A DNA stretch of 5,557 nucleotides from an uncultured archaeon (GCA_902385025.1 CABMDX010000061.1:1-5557); one strand, 5' to 3'. Positions 1 through 5,557 are shown, counted from the stretch's first letter. The notes: generated from the letters alone by a model not told the origin. A program made the numbers and translations.

Positions 1-14
1 ATATGTTGTTTTCT

Positions 15-26
15 GAATATATAATT
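15..26 (-). promoter_or_regulatory. possible archaeal TATA box for a gene beyond the left edge
   Basis: Just after trkH the minus strand reads TTATATATTC, a good match to an archaeal TATA box. Initiation would fall roughly 26 nt downstream, at or just past the window edge, so the gene it would serve cannot be seen. The stretch 1-58 is AT-rich overall, so a chance match is quite possible. A trkA gene would be a natural neighbour of trkH, but nothing in the window shows it. Confidence 0.25.
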
Positions 27-58
27 ACATGAATCGAATACAAGGATCGATCACAATT

Positions 59-1666
59 TTACTCCTTCCATGTTTCTGGCAAGAACATCAGGATCACCGG
101 GAGCACTTCCAAGCGGCCTATGTACATGCAGAATATGCCGAGAATTCGCCCCAATTGAGAAACAGCACTAAAGTCCAGAGCCACCACTCCGAATCCCGGG
201 CCGACAACCCCCAGGCAGCTCGCGGCTGCAGAGATGGCAGATATGGCGTTGAACTGAGAATTGTCGGACTCAATCATGGCAAAAGCCAATGTGGCGCCGA
301 AGAAGATCAATAGATAAAGCTGCACAAAGAGCATTACGGATTTGATTACATCCTCGTTCAGGCTCTTTTTTCCCATCCGCACCGTTATGACTGCCTTAGG
401 ATGCAGACTGTGAATCAGCTCTCTGTATATGTACTTGAGGACAATCAAAACCCGTCCGACTTTTATTCCGCCTCCTGTCGATCCAGTACAGCTTCCAATC
501 AGCATTAACATAATTAATATAAATTTTGCAGCCAGCGACCAGGCATCGTAATTGAAGTTGTTTACAAAGCCAGTCGTGGTCATGGTAGAGATAACCTGAA
601 AAATGGAGACACGCATGTCTGTCCAGAGATCTCCTGGAATTCTTCCCCATATCAAAAGGATCAAGACCGATAGGGCTACTATAAGGATATAGATGCGGAA
701 TTCGGTATCATCTATTAGTTTTTTATGGGATTTTTTAATAATTACTTGATAATATAAAATGAAATTGGTTCCGCCCAATAAGAGAAAAATGCAGACGATG
801 CCCTCCACGAAGACGTTATTGTATGATGCGATGCTGTAGGCTTTAGGAGAGAATCCTCCCGTTGCTATGCTGGCGAAAGCTGTGCAAAAGGAGTCGTAGA
901 TCGGCACTCCAAATATAATCAATATGAAGGCTTCGAGAAACATCAGGCTTAGGTATATTCCCCAGAAGGTCTTGGCAGTGTCCTTCACCCTTGGGGTGAG
1001 GGATTCTTTTGTCAGACCAATGCCCTCAACAGAATACAGCTCTCGGCCTGCCACTCCCAAGTTTGGAAGACTAGCTATGAATAGCAATATTATGCTCAGG
1101 CCGCCCAGAAGCTGTGTGAAAGATCTCCAGAAAAGGAGGCCAAAATAGGTTCCTTTCACTTCGAGAAGAGATCTTAGATTCAGCGTTATCCCAAAACCAA
1201 GATCCATTTTGTCGGCGGGAGAATGACTTAAAAGAAAGTTTGCAGCATGCTCGACGAATAGGTATGCCAGACTTCCTCGGACCCAGTCGTTGTTCAGGAT
1301 CCAATATCCTTCTGAATTAAATTCCTTGAGGATGGTTGCACCGGCGGTGGTGAATCCAGACATCGACTCGAAGACCGCATCTATTGGACCCATTCCTAAG
1401 TAGATATATGGAAAGGCCCCCAGTGTTGCCGCCAAAAGCCATCCGCATGAGACGATGACAAAAGCCTCTTTGCGCCCCATGTCTCCATCAGCGCCTAAAT
1501 GCTTGAAGAGTATGCCCACAGTAATCGCGGTAAGGGATGAAAAGGCAAAGGTTGCGACGCCAAGTGGCTCTCTGTAGAGGACTGCGACAAGCCCTGGGAT
1601 TATCATCAGAACTCCGAGCAGGACAGCCAGCAAGCCAAGGGTTTTAAGGACGATCTTAGTATTCAT
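59..1666 (-). CDS. trkH: TrkH-family potassium uptake transporter, membrane subunit
   Basis: 535-residue integral membrane protein of the Trk/Ktr/HKT superfamily, which forms the K+ path through the cytoplasmic membrane and normally works with a cytoplasmic TrkA regulator. All four pore-loop filters are visible with their glycines: TTAGA at 106-110, ATGGF at 268-272, TTTGF at 363-367 and LGVVGPG at 485-491. The gating loop GSCTGSTGGG (391-400) and the family signature GRLEVLP (517-523) are also present. LLFWRSFTQ (177-185) marks the second helix of repeat 1. The protein is about 50 residues longer than typical bacterial TrkH because of an insertion at about 115-176, between filter 1 and that helix, which should lie outside the membrane. 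The ATG at 1666 has no clear Shine-Dalgarno site but is about 30 nt from a TATA box, fitting a nearly leaderless mRNA. No trkA is seen nearby. The family call is very secure; the exact ion preference (K+ or Na+) is inferred from the glycine filters. Confidence 0.96.
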   Translation of the reverse strand: MNTKIVLKTLGLLAVLLGVLMIIPGLVAVLYREPLGVATFAFSSLTAITVGILFKHLGADGDMGRKEAFVIVSCGWLLAATLGAFPYIYLGMGPIDAVFESMSGFTTAGATILKEFNSEGYWILNNDWVRGSLAYLFVEHAANFLLSHSPADKMDLGFGITLNLRSLLEVKGTYFGLLFWRSFTQLLGGLSIILLFIASLPNLGVAGRELYSVEGIGLTKESLTPRVKDTAKTFWGIYLSLMFLEAFILIIFGVPIYDSFCTAFASIATGGFSPKAYSIASYNNVFVEGIVCIFLLLGGTNFILYYQVIIKKSHKKLIDDTEFRIYILIVALSVLILLIWGRIPGDLWTDMRVSIFQVISTMTTTGFVNNFNYDAWSLAAKFILIMLMLIGSCTGSTGGGIKVGRVLIVLKYIYRELIHSLHPKAVITVRMGKKSLNEDVIKSVMLFVQLYLLIFFGATLAFAMIESDNSQFNAISAISAAASCLGVVGPGFGVVALDFSAVSQLGRILGIFCMYIGRLEVLPVILMFLPETWKE

Positions 1667-1668
1667 CG

Positions 1669-1719
1669 GCGATATCTGGTTTTTATTCTGCGCTTATAAG
1701 AATTTTGGCAAGATATCGC
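1669..1719. repeat. 9-bp inverted repeat flanking the trkH TATA box
   Basis: GCGATATCT at 1669-1677 and its exact reverse complement AGATATCGC at 1711-1719. The arms are 42 bp apart centre to centre (about four helical turns) and the axis falls at 1694, on the TATA box. One arm covers the predicted transcription start and the other lies upstream of the TFB site. This is a plausible operator pair, but the regulator is unknown. Each arm contains the self-complementary core GATATC, so the repeat can also be read as direct. Confidence 0.4.
1693..1700 (-). promoter_or_regulatory. TATA box of the trkH promoter
   Basis: The minus strand reads CTTATAAG, preceded by an A-rich stretch (CCAAAATT) that could serve as the TFB recognition element. 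Its centre is 30 nt upstream of the trkH ATG at 1666. With the usual TATA-to-start distance of about 26 nt, transcription would begin near 1670, leaving a leader of only a few bases. That agrees with the lack of a ribosome binding site before trkH. Confidence 0.6.
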
Positions 1720-1806
1720 TGTCGTCTGCAGGAGCGAAGTGGAAACGGGCATTGGACGAGGCCAGAGCCTTGGGCCTACGGATCAGACCCGACCGAAAGC
1801 TACAAA

Positions 1807-1829
1807 TATCTATAACGATTATATAGATA
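1807..1829. promoter_or_regulatory. AT-rich palindrome with TATA-like core, possible promoter or operator
   Basis: TATCTATA (1807-1814) and its reverse complement TATAGATA (1822-1829) are separated by 7 bases. On the plus strand the right arm forms the TATA-like string TTATATAG (1819-1826), which would place a start near 1850, at the edge of the GC-richer structured stretch. On the minus strand the same element could drive transcription towards trkH from near 1795. Direction and use are not determined by sequence alone. Confidence 0.35.
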
Positions 1830-2057
1830 GTTTGCCGCGTTTTGCGCTGTAAGGATGGGGACCAATTAAACGGCTGGGCTCTTATGGCCAACGAATCCGA
1901 TGGGTGTATCCTACCGTAGATGCGCCGTCGAAGTTCCCTCGGCCTGAGAGGTGCTGTCAATGGGACGGCATCCGGAAAAGCTGAAAGGACCAGATGGGTC
2001 AGAGATATGCATGCCGTAACTGGCGTAGCATGCCTTAATTCAGCAAAATTCGGGAGT

Positions 2058-2101
2058 CCTCTGCCCTGTCTGCAGAGCGCGGCGCAAAGCTGTGGCAGAG
2101 G
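2058..2101. repeat. inverted repeat with two alternative pairings, possible RNA stem
   Basis: CCTCTGCC (2058-2065) is exactly complementary to GGCAGAGG (2094-2101). Its inner part, CTCTGC (2059-2064), can instead pair with the nearer GCAGAG (2072-2077). The two hairpins exclude each other. Just to the left, GCATGCC occurs twice (2009-2015 and 2028-2034), and because GCATGC is self-complementary this can also form a hairpin. Together they hint at a folded transcript, but stems this short can arise by chance. Confidence 0.3.
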
Positions 2102-2216
2102 CAAGGAACAGGTCCGGCATCTTTCGATGTTTCGGGTTCCCGTGAGACGGACGCTGCGCTATTGTCCAGTGCTGTGTTGCTTTCTGTTCCGGCTTTGAGT
2201 CGGGCTCGGGGCGAGG

Positions 2217-2342
2217 TCAGGCCATCACTACGGTGGTTGGCTCCTCTGCGGAGGGCGCTGTGGATCGGTGCTGGCCTCTTCCAGCTTCGACTATGCCGTT
2301 ATCGGACATTTCTTCTTTCAAGCCATTGGTGTTGACTTTCAA
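2217..2342 (-). CDS. possible small unrecognised reading frame (41 aa, or 30 aa from the inner ATG)
   Basis: A minus-strand frame runs from TTG at 2342 (AAGG eight bases upstream) or ATG at 2309 to TGA at 2217. From the ATG the 30 codons begin with a purine in about 22 cases, which is coding-like, and a TATA-like GATATAAG lies just upstream near 2355. After the stop the same frame stays open for another 58 codons to a TGA at 2040, so it might also be the head of a broken gene. No motif or family is recognised, and at this length chance is a strong alternative. Confidence 0.15.
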   Translation of the reverse strand: MKVNTNGLKEEMSDNGIVEAGRGQHRSTAPSAEEPTTVVMA

Positions 2343-2381
2343 GCCGAAAACCTTATATCGACAATTGACGTATTATGTATT

Positions 2382-2432
2382 GGCAAAAGTCGAAACTCTC
2401 TTTTCTCCCTCCTATACCAGAAGACTTTTGCC
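2382..2432 (-). terminator. 10-bp inverted repeat downstream of cbiO, possible 3' stem-loop
   Basis: GGCAAAAGTC (2382-2391) and its exact reverse complement GACTTTTGCC (2423-2432) enclose 31 bases. In the cbi transcript the stem would begin about 20 nt after the cbiO stop, with a purine-rich loop. It could end or protect the mRNA. No poly-U run follows, and archaeal termination usually depends on U tracts, so the role is uncertain. Binding by a protein as DNA is the alternative. Confidence 0.4.
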
Positions 2433-2452
2433 TCCCTCCCTATCACCATCAA

Positions 2453-3634
2453 TTATATCGCCTCTTTTGTAACGGGGGTCGGTAGCCACTCAACCTCAAT
2501 CCTGGCCCCCGACTCACTGCCGTACTGCTCGATCCTCTGCGAGGCATGTTCCACCATCCCTCCTGAGGTTATGATCAAAGAGGACTTGCCGATCAGCGCC
2601 TTGAGGATGCATTTGTCAATGCCCCCATATGTGAAGTCGAGAGGGATCCTAGACTTGTCTGCCATGACCTTGGCACTCGTTCCCATGGCACCGACGAATC
2701 GGATTTCCTGTTCCTTAATGGCCGATTTGATCTCTTCTGCACCAATTTTATCGGCATTGCAGATGCAGATCTTGCCCATTGTTCCCTGGAATTCCTGCCC
2801 TGGCGCATGTGACTGCAGAATATCACATAGCTCCAGGATATTGCGAGGAGGCGTTCTTCTGCTTATAAGGCCTCTAGCCGCCAGCTCCTGATAGATATCA
2901 ACAACTATAGGCAGCTTGAGCCTTGCCTCCCGGATCAGAGTGACATCACCGAAGACCTCCTGTCCGGGGCCCTTTTGCATCACGCCACCATCCTTCATGA
3001 GTATCACCTCATCCGCCCAGCGGTAGGCCAGGTCTACGTCATGGGTGGAGATGATCACTGTCTTGCCCCCTAAATTCAGCTCTTCCAGCATCTCCATGAT
3101 CTCCTCTGAGCTGGCGGGATCAAGATTCGATGTGGGCTCATCCAGGATCATCACCTCCGGCTCCATGGCCAGGATGCCGGCTATGGCAACCCTCTTCTTC
3201 TCGCCTCCGCTGAGGTGGTGAGGAGGACGGCGCCCGTACCCGGAAAGGCCAACATAAGCAAGGGCATAAGTCACATACCTTTTAACCTTCTCCGGTGAAA
3301 AGCCGAGGTTGGACGGCCCGAAGGCCACATCCTGATAGACCGTGGGTGCAAAGAGCTGGTCGTCGGAGTTCTGAAAGACCATGCCCACTCTTTTTCGAAT
3401 GTCTCGCAAAGATGCAGCATCATACCGCAAAGGCTGGCCATGAAAGAGGATTGTGCCTGACACGGGCCGCAGGATGCCATTGAACATGAGCATGAGTGTA
3501 GACTTGCCAGCCCCGTTTGGGCCAACCAGTGCTACCTTTTTTCCTTCCTCCAGACAGACGCTCACACTCTTCAATGCCTCTGTTCCGTCTCCGTAGGAAT
3601 AGCTAAGTTCTTGGGTTTCAAGGATGAAAGTCAT
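2453..3634 (-). CDS. cbiO: cobalt ECF transporter ATPase CbiO with extra C-terminal domain
   Basis: 393-residue cytoplasmic ATPase that powers Co2+ import by CbiMNQ. From the chosen start the motifs are Walker A GPNGAGKST (38-46), Q-loop Gln 88, signature LSGGE (141-145), Walker B VMILDEP (161-167) with catalytic Glu166, D-loop NLD (170-172) and H-loop His198, so it should be active. Residues to about 275 match a normal CbiO. Residues about 284-393 form an additional domain with a glycine-rich GAMGTSAK segment (315-322), TYGGIDK (335-341) and IITSGGM (354-360), which I cannot name. An ATG ten codons upstream (3664) is in frame but lies inside cbiQ and lacks a binding site. The ATG at 3634 has GAGGT (3642-3646) seven bases before it and leads straight into the ATPase fold. 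The gap to cbiQ is 10 bp. The gene symbol follows from the cbiM and cbiN context. Confidence 0.95.
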   Translation of the reverse strand: MTFILETQELSYSYGDGTEALKSVSVCLEEGKKVALVGPNGAGKSTLMLMFNGILRPVSGTILFHGQPLRYDAASLRDIRKRVGMVFQNSDDQLFAPTVYQDVAFGPSNLGFSPEKVKRYVTYALAYVGLSGYGRRPPHHLSGGEKKRVAIAGILAMEPEVMILDEPTSNLDPASSEEIMEMLEELNLGGKTVIISTHDVDLAYRWADEVILMKDGGVMQKGPGQEVFGDVTLIREARLKLPIVVDIYQELAARGLISRRTPPRNILELCDILQSHAPGQEFQGTMGKICICNADKIGAEEIKSAIKEQEIRFVGAMGTSAKVMADKSRIPLDFTYGGIDKCILKALIGKSSLIITSGGMVEHASQRIEQYGSESGARIEVEWLPTPVTKEAI

Positions 3635-3641
3635 TCTGGTG

Positions 3642-3646
3642 ACCTC
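3642..3646 (-). promoter_or_regulatory. ribosome binding site that fixes the cbiO start
   Basis: GAGGT on the minus strand lies 7 nt before the ATG at 3634 and shares bases with the cbiQ stop codon TGA (3645-3647). This fits re-initiation by ribosomes finishing cbiQ and argues against the longer frame starting at 3664. Confidence 0.7.
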
Positions 3647-4430
3647 ATAAGAGAAGCATGTCACGGGTTATGGCTGAGATGGCTGCGACTGCCGCCAGAT
3701 ATGCGATCACTGCCAGAACCGCTTTGGGCTTTGCTCCAGCTTCAGGCGGTACCATAATCTCAAGCCTCCCTGAATAGCTGCGAGCATCCATAGCCACAAT
3801 GAGCCTCTCTCCCTGCTCCCAGGATCTGAGGAAAAGAACGCAGGAGAGCATGGCAAAAGAGCGCAATGAATTCCAGAGTCCCGCATTTCCCAGGCGCATC
3901 ATCTGGGCGCTATGGATCATTGCCGCCTGGTCCAGGAAGACAAAGATGTATCTGTAAATCATCATGGACAGCTCAATGACCGACTCCGGGACCTTCAGGG
4001 ACTTGAGTGTGGCAAAGATCTCAATTGTGGGGGTGGTCAGGGCGATGAAAAAGAGAGCGCCTGTGGCGCCAAGGGTCCTGGAGATCAGGAGAAGGGCCAG
4101 GTTTGCGCCATCCTCTCGCATGGAAATGGTGTAGCCAAAAGCGCCCAGTGAAAATAGAGTCTGGCCCGTGCCATGCATGAAGGCAATGGCCACGGAACTG
4201 ATTAGTGCGAAGGAAATCGGTATTAGTAACAATCGCCCATAAAATCGACCGGGAATTTGGGCCAGGGTCACAGTGATAAGTCCCATGGTAAGTGCCACCA
4301 ATAAGGGCGCCAATGGCGATGTGGAAGATACGCAGAGCAGAATGGTACACAGGCCTAAAAAGAGCTTGAGCCTTGGATTGATATCCCTCAAGGCATTGCT
4401 CTGAGCATAGTCATCTAAAAGATCATGCAT
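3645..4430 (-). CDS. cbiQ: cobalt ECF transporter transmembrane coupling protein CbiQ
   Basis: 261-residue membrane protein of the CbiQ/EcfT family, which links the CbiO ATPases to the substrate-binding CbiM. Several hydrophobic segments are visible (about 23-60, 66-86, 110-132, 235-256). Between them is the cytoplasmic coupling region with the two short motifs that contact the ATPase: AQMMRLG (175-181) and AMDARSY (213-219). The first has Met where many homologues have Ala before the Arg. The N-terminal segment with INPRLKL (17-23) is typical of the family. The ATG at 4430 has AAGGA (4438-4442) seven bases upstream. The gene overlaps the end of cbiN by 8 bp and its stop overlaps the cbiO ribosome binding site, so translation of the cluster is probably coupled. 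The length is normal for the family. Confidence 0.94.
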   Translation of the reverse strand: MHDLLDDYAQSNALRDINPRLKLFLGLCTILLCVSSTSPLAPLLVALTMGLITVTLAQIPGRFYGRLLLIPISFALISSVAIAFMHGTGQTLFSLGAFGYTISMREDGANLALLLISRTLGATGALFFIALTTPTIEIFATLKSLKVPESVIELSMMIYRYIFVFLDQAAMIHSAQMMRLGNAGLWNSLRSFAMLSCVLFLRSWEQGERLIVAMDARSYSGRLEIMVPPEAGAKPKAVLAVIAYLAAVAAISAITRDMLLL

Positions 4431-4743
4431 TCGATTTTCCTTCTTGCTCCTGATCCCTGGCCACCTTCATTTTGGCCAATGCGCGATAGTAGCCCAGGAA
4501 GTAGCCGATGATGATGCTGCCGATTGCAGCCTGCAAGGCAAAGAGCAGGCTTTCTATTTCACCACTGGGCGGCTCCCAAATAGAGTGATACCAGGGTTGA
4601 TAGCTCCCGCCCGTCAGGTCCTGGATGACGCTCTCCGATTGGTCATCTGCGCCGCTCCACTCATGGTTTCCAGTGGAGCTGACGACAATAAAGGCTCCTA
4701 TGAATACTGCGATGATGGCCAGGACGATTAACTCCAGCTTTAT
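4423..4743 (-). CDS. cbiN: cobalt transport protein CbiN, apparent ATA start codon
   Basis: Small membrane protein that associates with CbiM and is needed for Co2+ uptake in CbiMNQO systems. The frame reads MKLELIVLAII at the start (if ATA is read as Met), giving a first membrane helix at about 4-21. The family motif GADDQSE follows at 31-37, then SIWEPPSGE (54-62). A second helix begins ESLLFALQAAIG (64-75) and the charged tail ends at residue 106. There is no in-frame ATG, GTG or TTG before the first helix, and a TAA closes the frame upstream at 4758. ATA at 4743 lies 7 nt after a strong AAGGAGG, the same spacing used by cbiQ and cbiO. A CTG at 4737 is the other candidate, at 13 nt. The gene overlaps cbiM by 4 bp and cbiQ by 8 bp. 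The family call is firm; the start is the open question, and a sequencing error is possible. Confidence 0.9.
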   Translation of the reverse strand: MKLELIVLAIIAVFIGAFIVVSSTGNHEWSGADDQSESVIQDLTGGSYQPWYHSIWEPPSGEIESLLFALQAAIGSIIIGYFLGYYRALAKMKVARDQEQEGKSNA

Positions 4744-5435
4744 AAGGACGCCTCCTTAAGCTTTTGAATAGCCTGGGCAGGTGCCACATTAAGCCTTATT
4801 AAAACATCGCTGCGCAATTGAACAAAGTACTTGAACATGAGTGCTGTCACGGCTCCCTCAACTATGGCCAGAGGAATCTGAGTTATGGCAAAGATGGCCA
4901 GGAATGCCTTGAAGGAGAAGAGCACTCCCCCGGAAGCTGCCGGAAATGCCAGGGCGAGCTGCAGGGATGTGACGATATAGGTTGCCCAGTCAGCGAGCAT
5001 GGCCGCCAGAAAGACTGCCAGGTACAGATTCAGTCCGGACTTCATTGCGGCTCTGTAAACAGCGTATCCTACCACAGGACCGGCAATGCCCATCGAGAAG
5101 GTATTTGCCCCCAGTGTGGTCAGGCCTCCGTGGGCCAGAAAGAGAGCCTGGTAGATAAGAACGATCATGGATAAGACGGAAGTAATCCAGGGTCCGAAGA
5201 GGATGGAACCCATTCCCGTGCCAGTGGGATGCGAGCAACTGCCTGTGACGGATGGCATCTTCAGACTGGAGAGCACGAAGATAAAAGCACCGGATACTGC
5301 CAGGAGCGGCAGGGTCTCGCGCCGCTCTTTGATAATAATATTCATTCTATAGATACCATACGCTACCACGGGCAGGGAAAGTGCAAACCATATTTCCCAC
5401 CAGGGATGAGGCAAAAACCCCTCCATTATATGCAT
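4740..5435 (-). CDS. cbiM: cobalt ECF transporter substrate-binding membrane protein CbiM
   Basis: 231-residue multi-pass membrane protein that binds the metal ion. It starts MHIMEGFLP, the family's characteristic N-terminus. In the related NikM the terminal Met1, His2 and a histidine near residue 67 hold the metal, and here His2 and His69 (in SHPTGTGMG, 68-76) are in place. The segment DWATYIVTSLQLALAF is also a CbiM hallmark, as is the near-C-terminal VEGAVTALMFKYF. Length is normal for the family. It is the first gene of the operon, with a TATA box about 35 nt before the ATG and GGTGA (5440-5444) four bases upstream. The next ATG, at codon 4, would remove His2 and is unlikely. CbiM and NikM are similar, so cobalt rather than nickel is inferred mainly from the CbiN partner. 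Confidence 0.95.
   Translation of the reverse strand: MHIMEGFLPHPWWEIWFALSLPVVAYGIYRMNIIIKERRETLPLLAVSGAFIFVLSSLKMPSVTGSCSHPTGTGMGSILFGPWITSVLSMIVLIYQALFLAHGGLTTLGANTFSMGIAGPVVGYAVYRAAMKSGLNLYLAVFLAAMLADWATYIVTSLQLALAFPAASGGVLFSFKAFLAIFAITQIPLAIVEGAVTALMFKYFVQLRSDVLIRLNVAPAQAIQKLKEASL
4751..4757 (-). promoter_or_regulatory. strong ribosome binding site for cbiN inside the end of cbiM
   Basis: AAGGAGG on the minus strand is the best Shine-Dalgarno match in the window and lies within the last codons of cbiM. It sits 7 nt before ATA (4743-4741) and 13 nt before CTG (4737-4735). Since the cbiQ and cbiO sites also use 7 nt, it supports initiation at ATA. Confidence 0.8.
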
Positions 5436-5466
5436 CGCTTCACCGGAGAATGCAAAGATATTCTCG

Positions 5467-5474
5467 CATATAAA
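5467..5474 (-). promoter_or_regulatory. TATA box of the cbiMNQO operon
   Basis: The minus strand reads TTTATATG, close to the archaeal consensus, with a purine-rich CAAGATAA before it as a possible TFB site. Its centre is about 35 nt from the cbiM ATG, so the transcript would start near 5445. The leader would be about 10 nt, just enough to include GGTGA. That is too short for a riboswitch, so any metal control should act on the DNA. Confidence 0.65.
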
Positions 5475-5483
5475 GTTATCTTG

Positions 5484-5505
5484 AGTTTAAACCAAATAAG
5501 TTTAA
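5484..5505. repeat. GTTTAAAC palindrome and AGTTTAA repeat upstream of the cbi promoter
   Basis: GTTTAAAC (5485-5492) is a perfect 8-bp palindrome 10 bp upstream of the TATA box. The plus-strand string AGTTTAA occurs at 5484-5490 and again at 5499-5505, 15 bp apart. The position suits an activator or repressor site for metal control. The sequence is AT-rich, so chance is a real alternative. Confidence 0.3.
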
Positions 5506-5557
5506 TTCATCTGCCACGTTTATCCTCTTGCTTCATCCGAGGCAATTGATTGCAGCC

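Larger units (their letters stand above)
1667..2452. other. 786-bp intergenic region without a convincing protein gene
   Basis: This separates the end of the cbi operon (2453) from the trkH start (1666). Reading frames of up to 136 codons exist on both strands, but their translations are rich in Arg, Pro, Cys and Ser and show no known motif or coding character. From the cbiO side it holds a purine-rich stretch and a 10-bp inverted repeat (2382-2432), a TATA-like site with a short minus-strand frame (about 2217-2342), GC-richer sequence with several inverted repeats (about 1850-2230), an AT-rich palindrome (1807-1829) and the trkH promoter. I looked for RNase P RNA, SRP RNA, tRNA and cobalamin-riboswitch signatures and did not find them. 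It could hold an unassigned non-coding RNA, a decayed gene, or only spacer. Confidence 0.6.

Noticed and set aside
1694..2104. 136-codon minus-strand reading frame
   Set aside because: It starts with TTG, has no motif or coding character, and ends within the trkH promoter itself.
1920..2198. 92-codon plus-strand reading frame
   Set aside because: The translation is rich in Arg, Cys and Ser with no recognisable family, and no promoter or binding site fits its start.
1850..2230. RNase P RNA, SRP RNA or tRNA in the spacer
   Set aside because: The conserved RNase P core strings, the SRP helix 8 motif and a tRNA T-loop with acceptor pairing were not found on either strand by eye.
2268..2891. 207-codon plus-strand frame
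   Set aside because: It is mostly antisense to cbiO, whose ATPase motifs are unambiguous on the other strand.
3635..3664. Longer cbiO frame starting at the ATG at 3664
   Set aside because: It adds ten residues unlike any CbiO N-terminus and overlaps cbiQ. The ATG at 3634 has a well-placed GAGGT.
4740..5435. Nickel transporter NikM instead of CbiM
   Set aside because: The binding residues do not separate the two, but the neighbouring protein has the CbiN GADD-type motif and two-helix layout, which points to cobalt.
5436..5557. Cobalamin riboswitch before cbiM
   Set aside because: Only 122 bases are available, with none of the conserved B12-box strings, and the TATA box lies close to the ATG.

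Overview
The window looks archaeal, most likely from a methanogenic euryarchaeon. A Methanothrix/Methanosaeta- or Methanosarcinales-like source is my guess from the protein flavour and cannot be proven here. The signs are TATA boxes about 30-35 nt before the first genes, very short or absent 5' leaders, Shine-Dalgarno sites inside the operon, and a cobalt uptake system of the kind needed for corrinoid-dependent methyl transfer. All recognisable genes are on the minus strand, so transcription runs right to left.

Right half (5557 to 2453): a complete cobalt ECF-type ABC transporter operon in the order cbiM-cbiN-cbiQ-cbiO. A TATA box lies just before cbiM, and the genes are packed tightly (4-bp overlap, 8-bp overlap, 10-bp gap). 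CbiM is the substrate-binding membrane subunit with the N-terminal Met-His and the HPTGTG motif. CbiN is its small two-helix partner, CbiQ the coupling membrane protein and CbiO the ATPase. Two points stand out. cbiN has no ATG, GTG or TTG start and seems to begin with ATA at a junction that would be an ordinary ATGA overlap after one base change. CbiO carries about 110 residues beyond the usual ATPase length, forming an extra C-terminal domain.

Middle (2452 to 1667): 786 bp without a convincing protein gene. It holds a 10-bp inverted repeat just after cbiO (possible transcript 3' end), a weak short reading frame, GC-richer sequence with several inverted repeats that could fold as RNA, an AT-rich palindrome with a TATA-like core, and the trkH promoter flanked by a 9-bp inverted repeat.

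Left part (1666 to 59): a full-length TrkH-family potassium transporter subunit with all four selectivity-filter segments and an unusually long extracytoplasmic insertion after the first filter. No trkA partner is visible; it could lie beyond the left edge. Positions 1-58 hold only AT-rich sequence with a possible promoter for the next gene.

The two gene groups share a direction but no obvious function: one brings in Co2+ using ATP, the other K+. I see no mobile element, CRISPR array, tRNA or rRNA.
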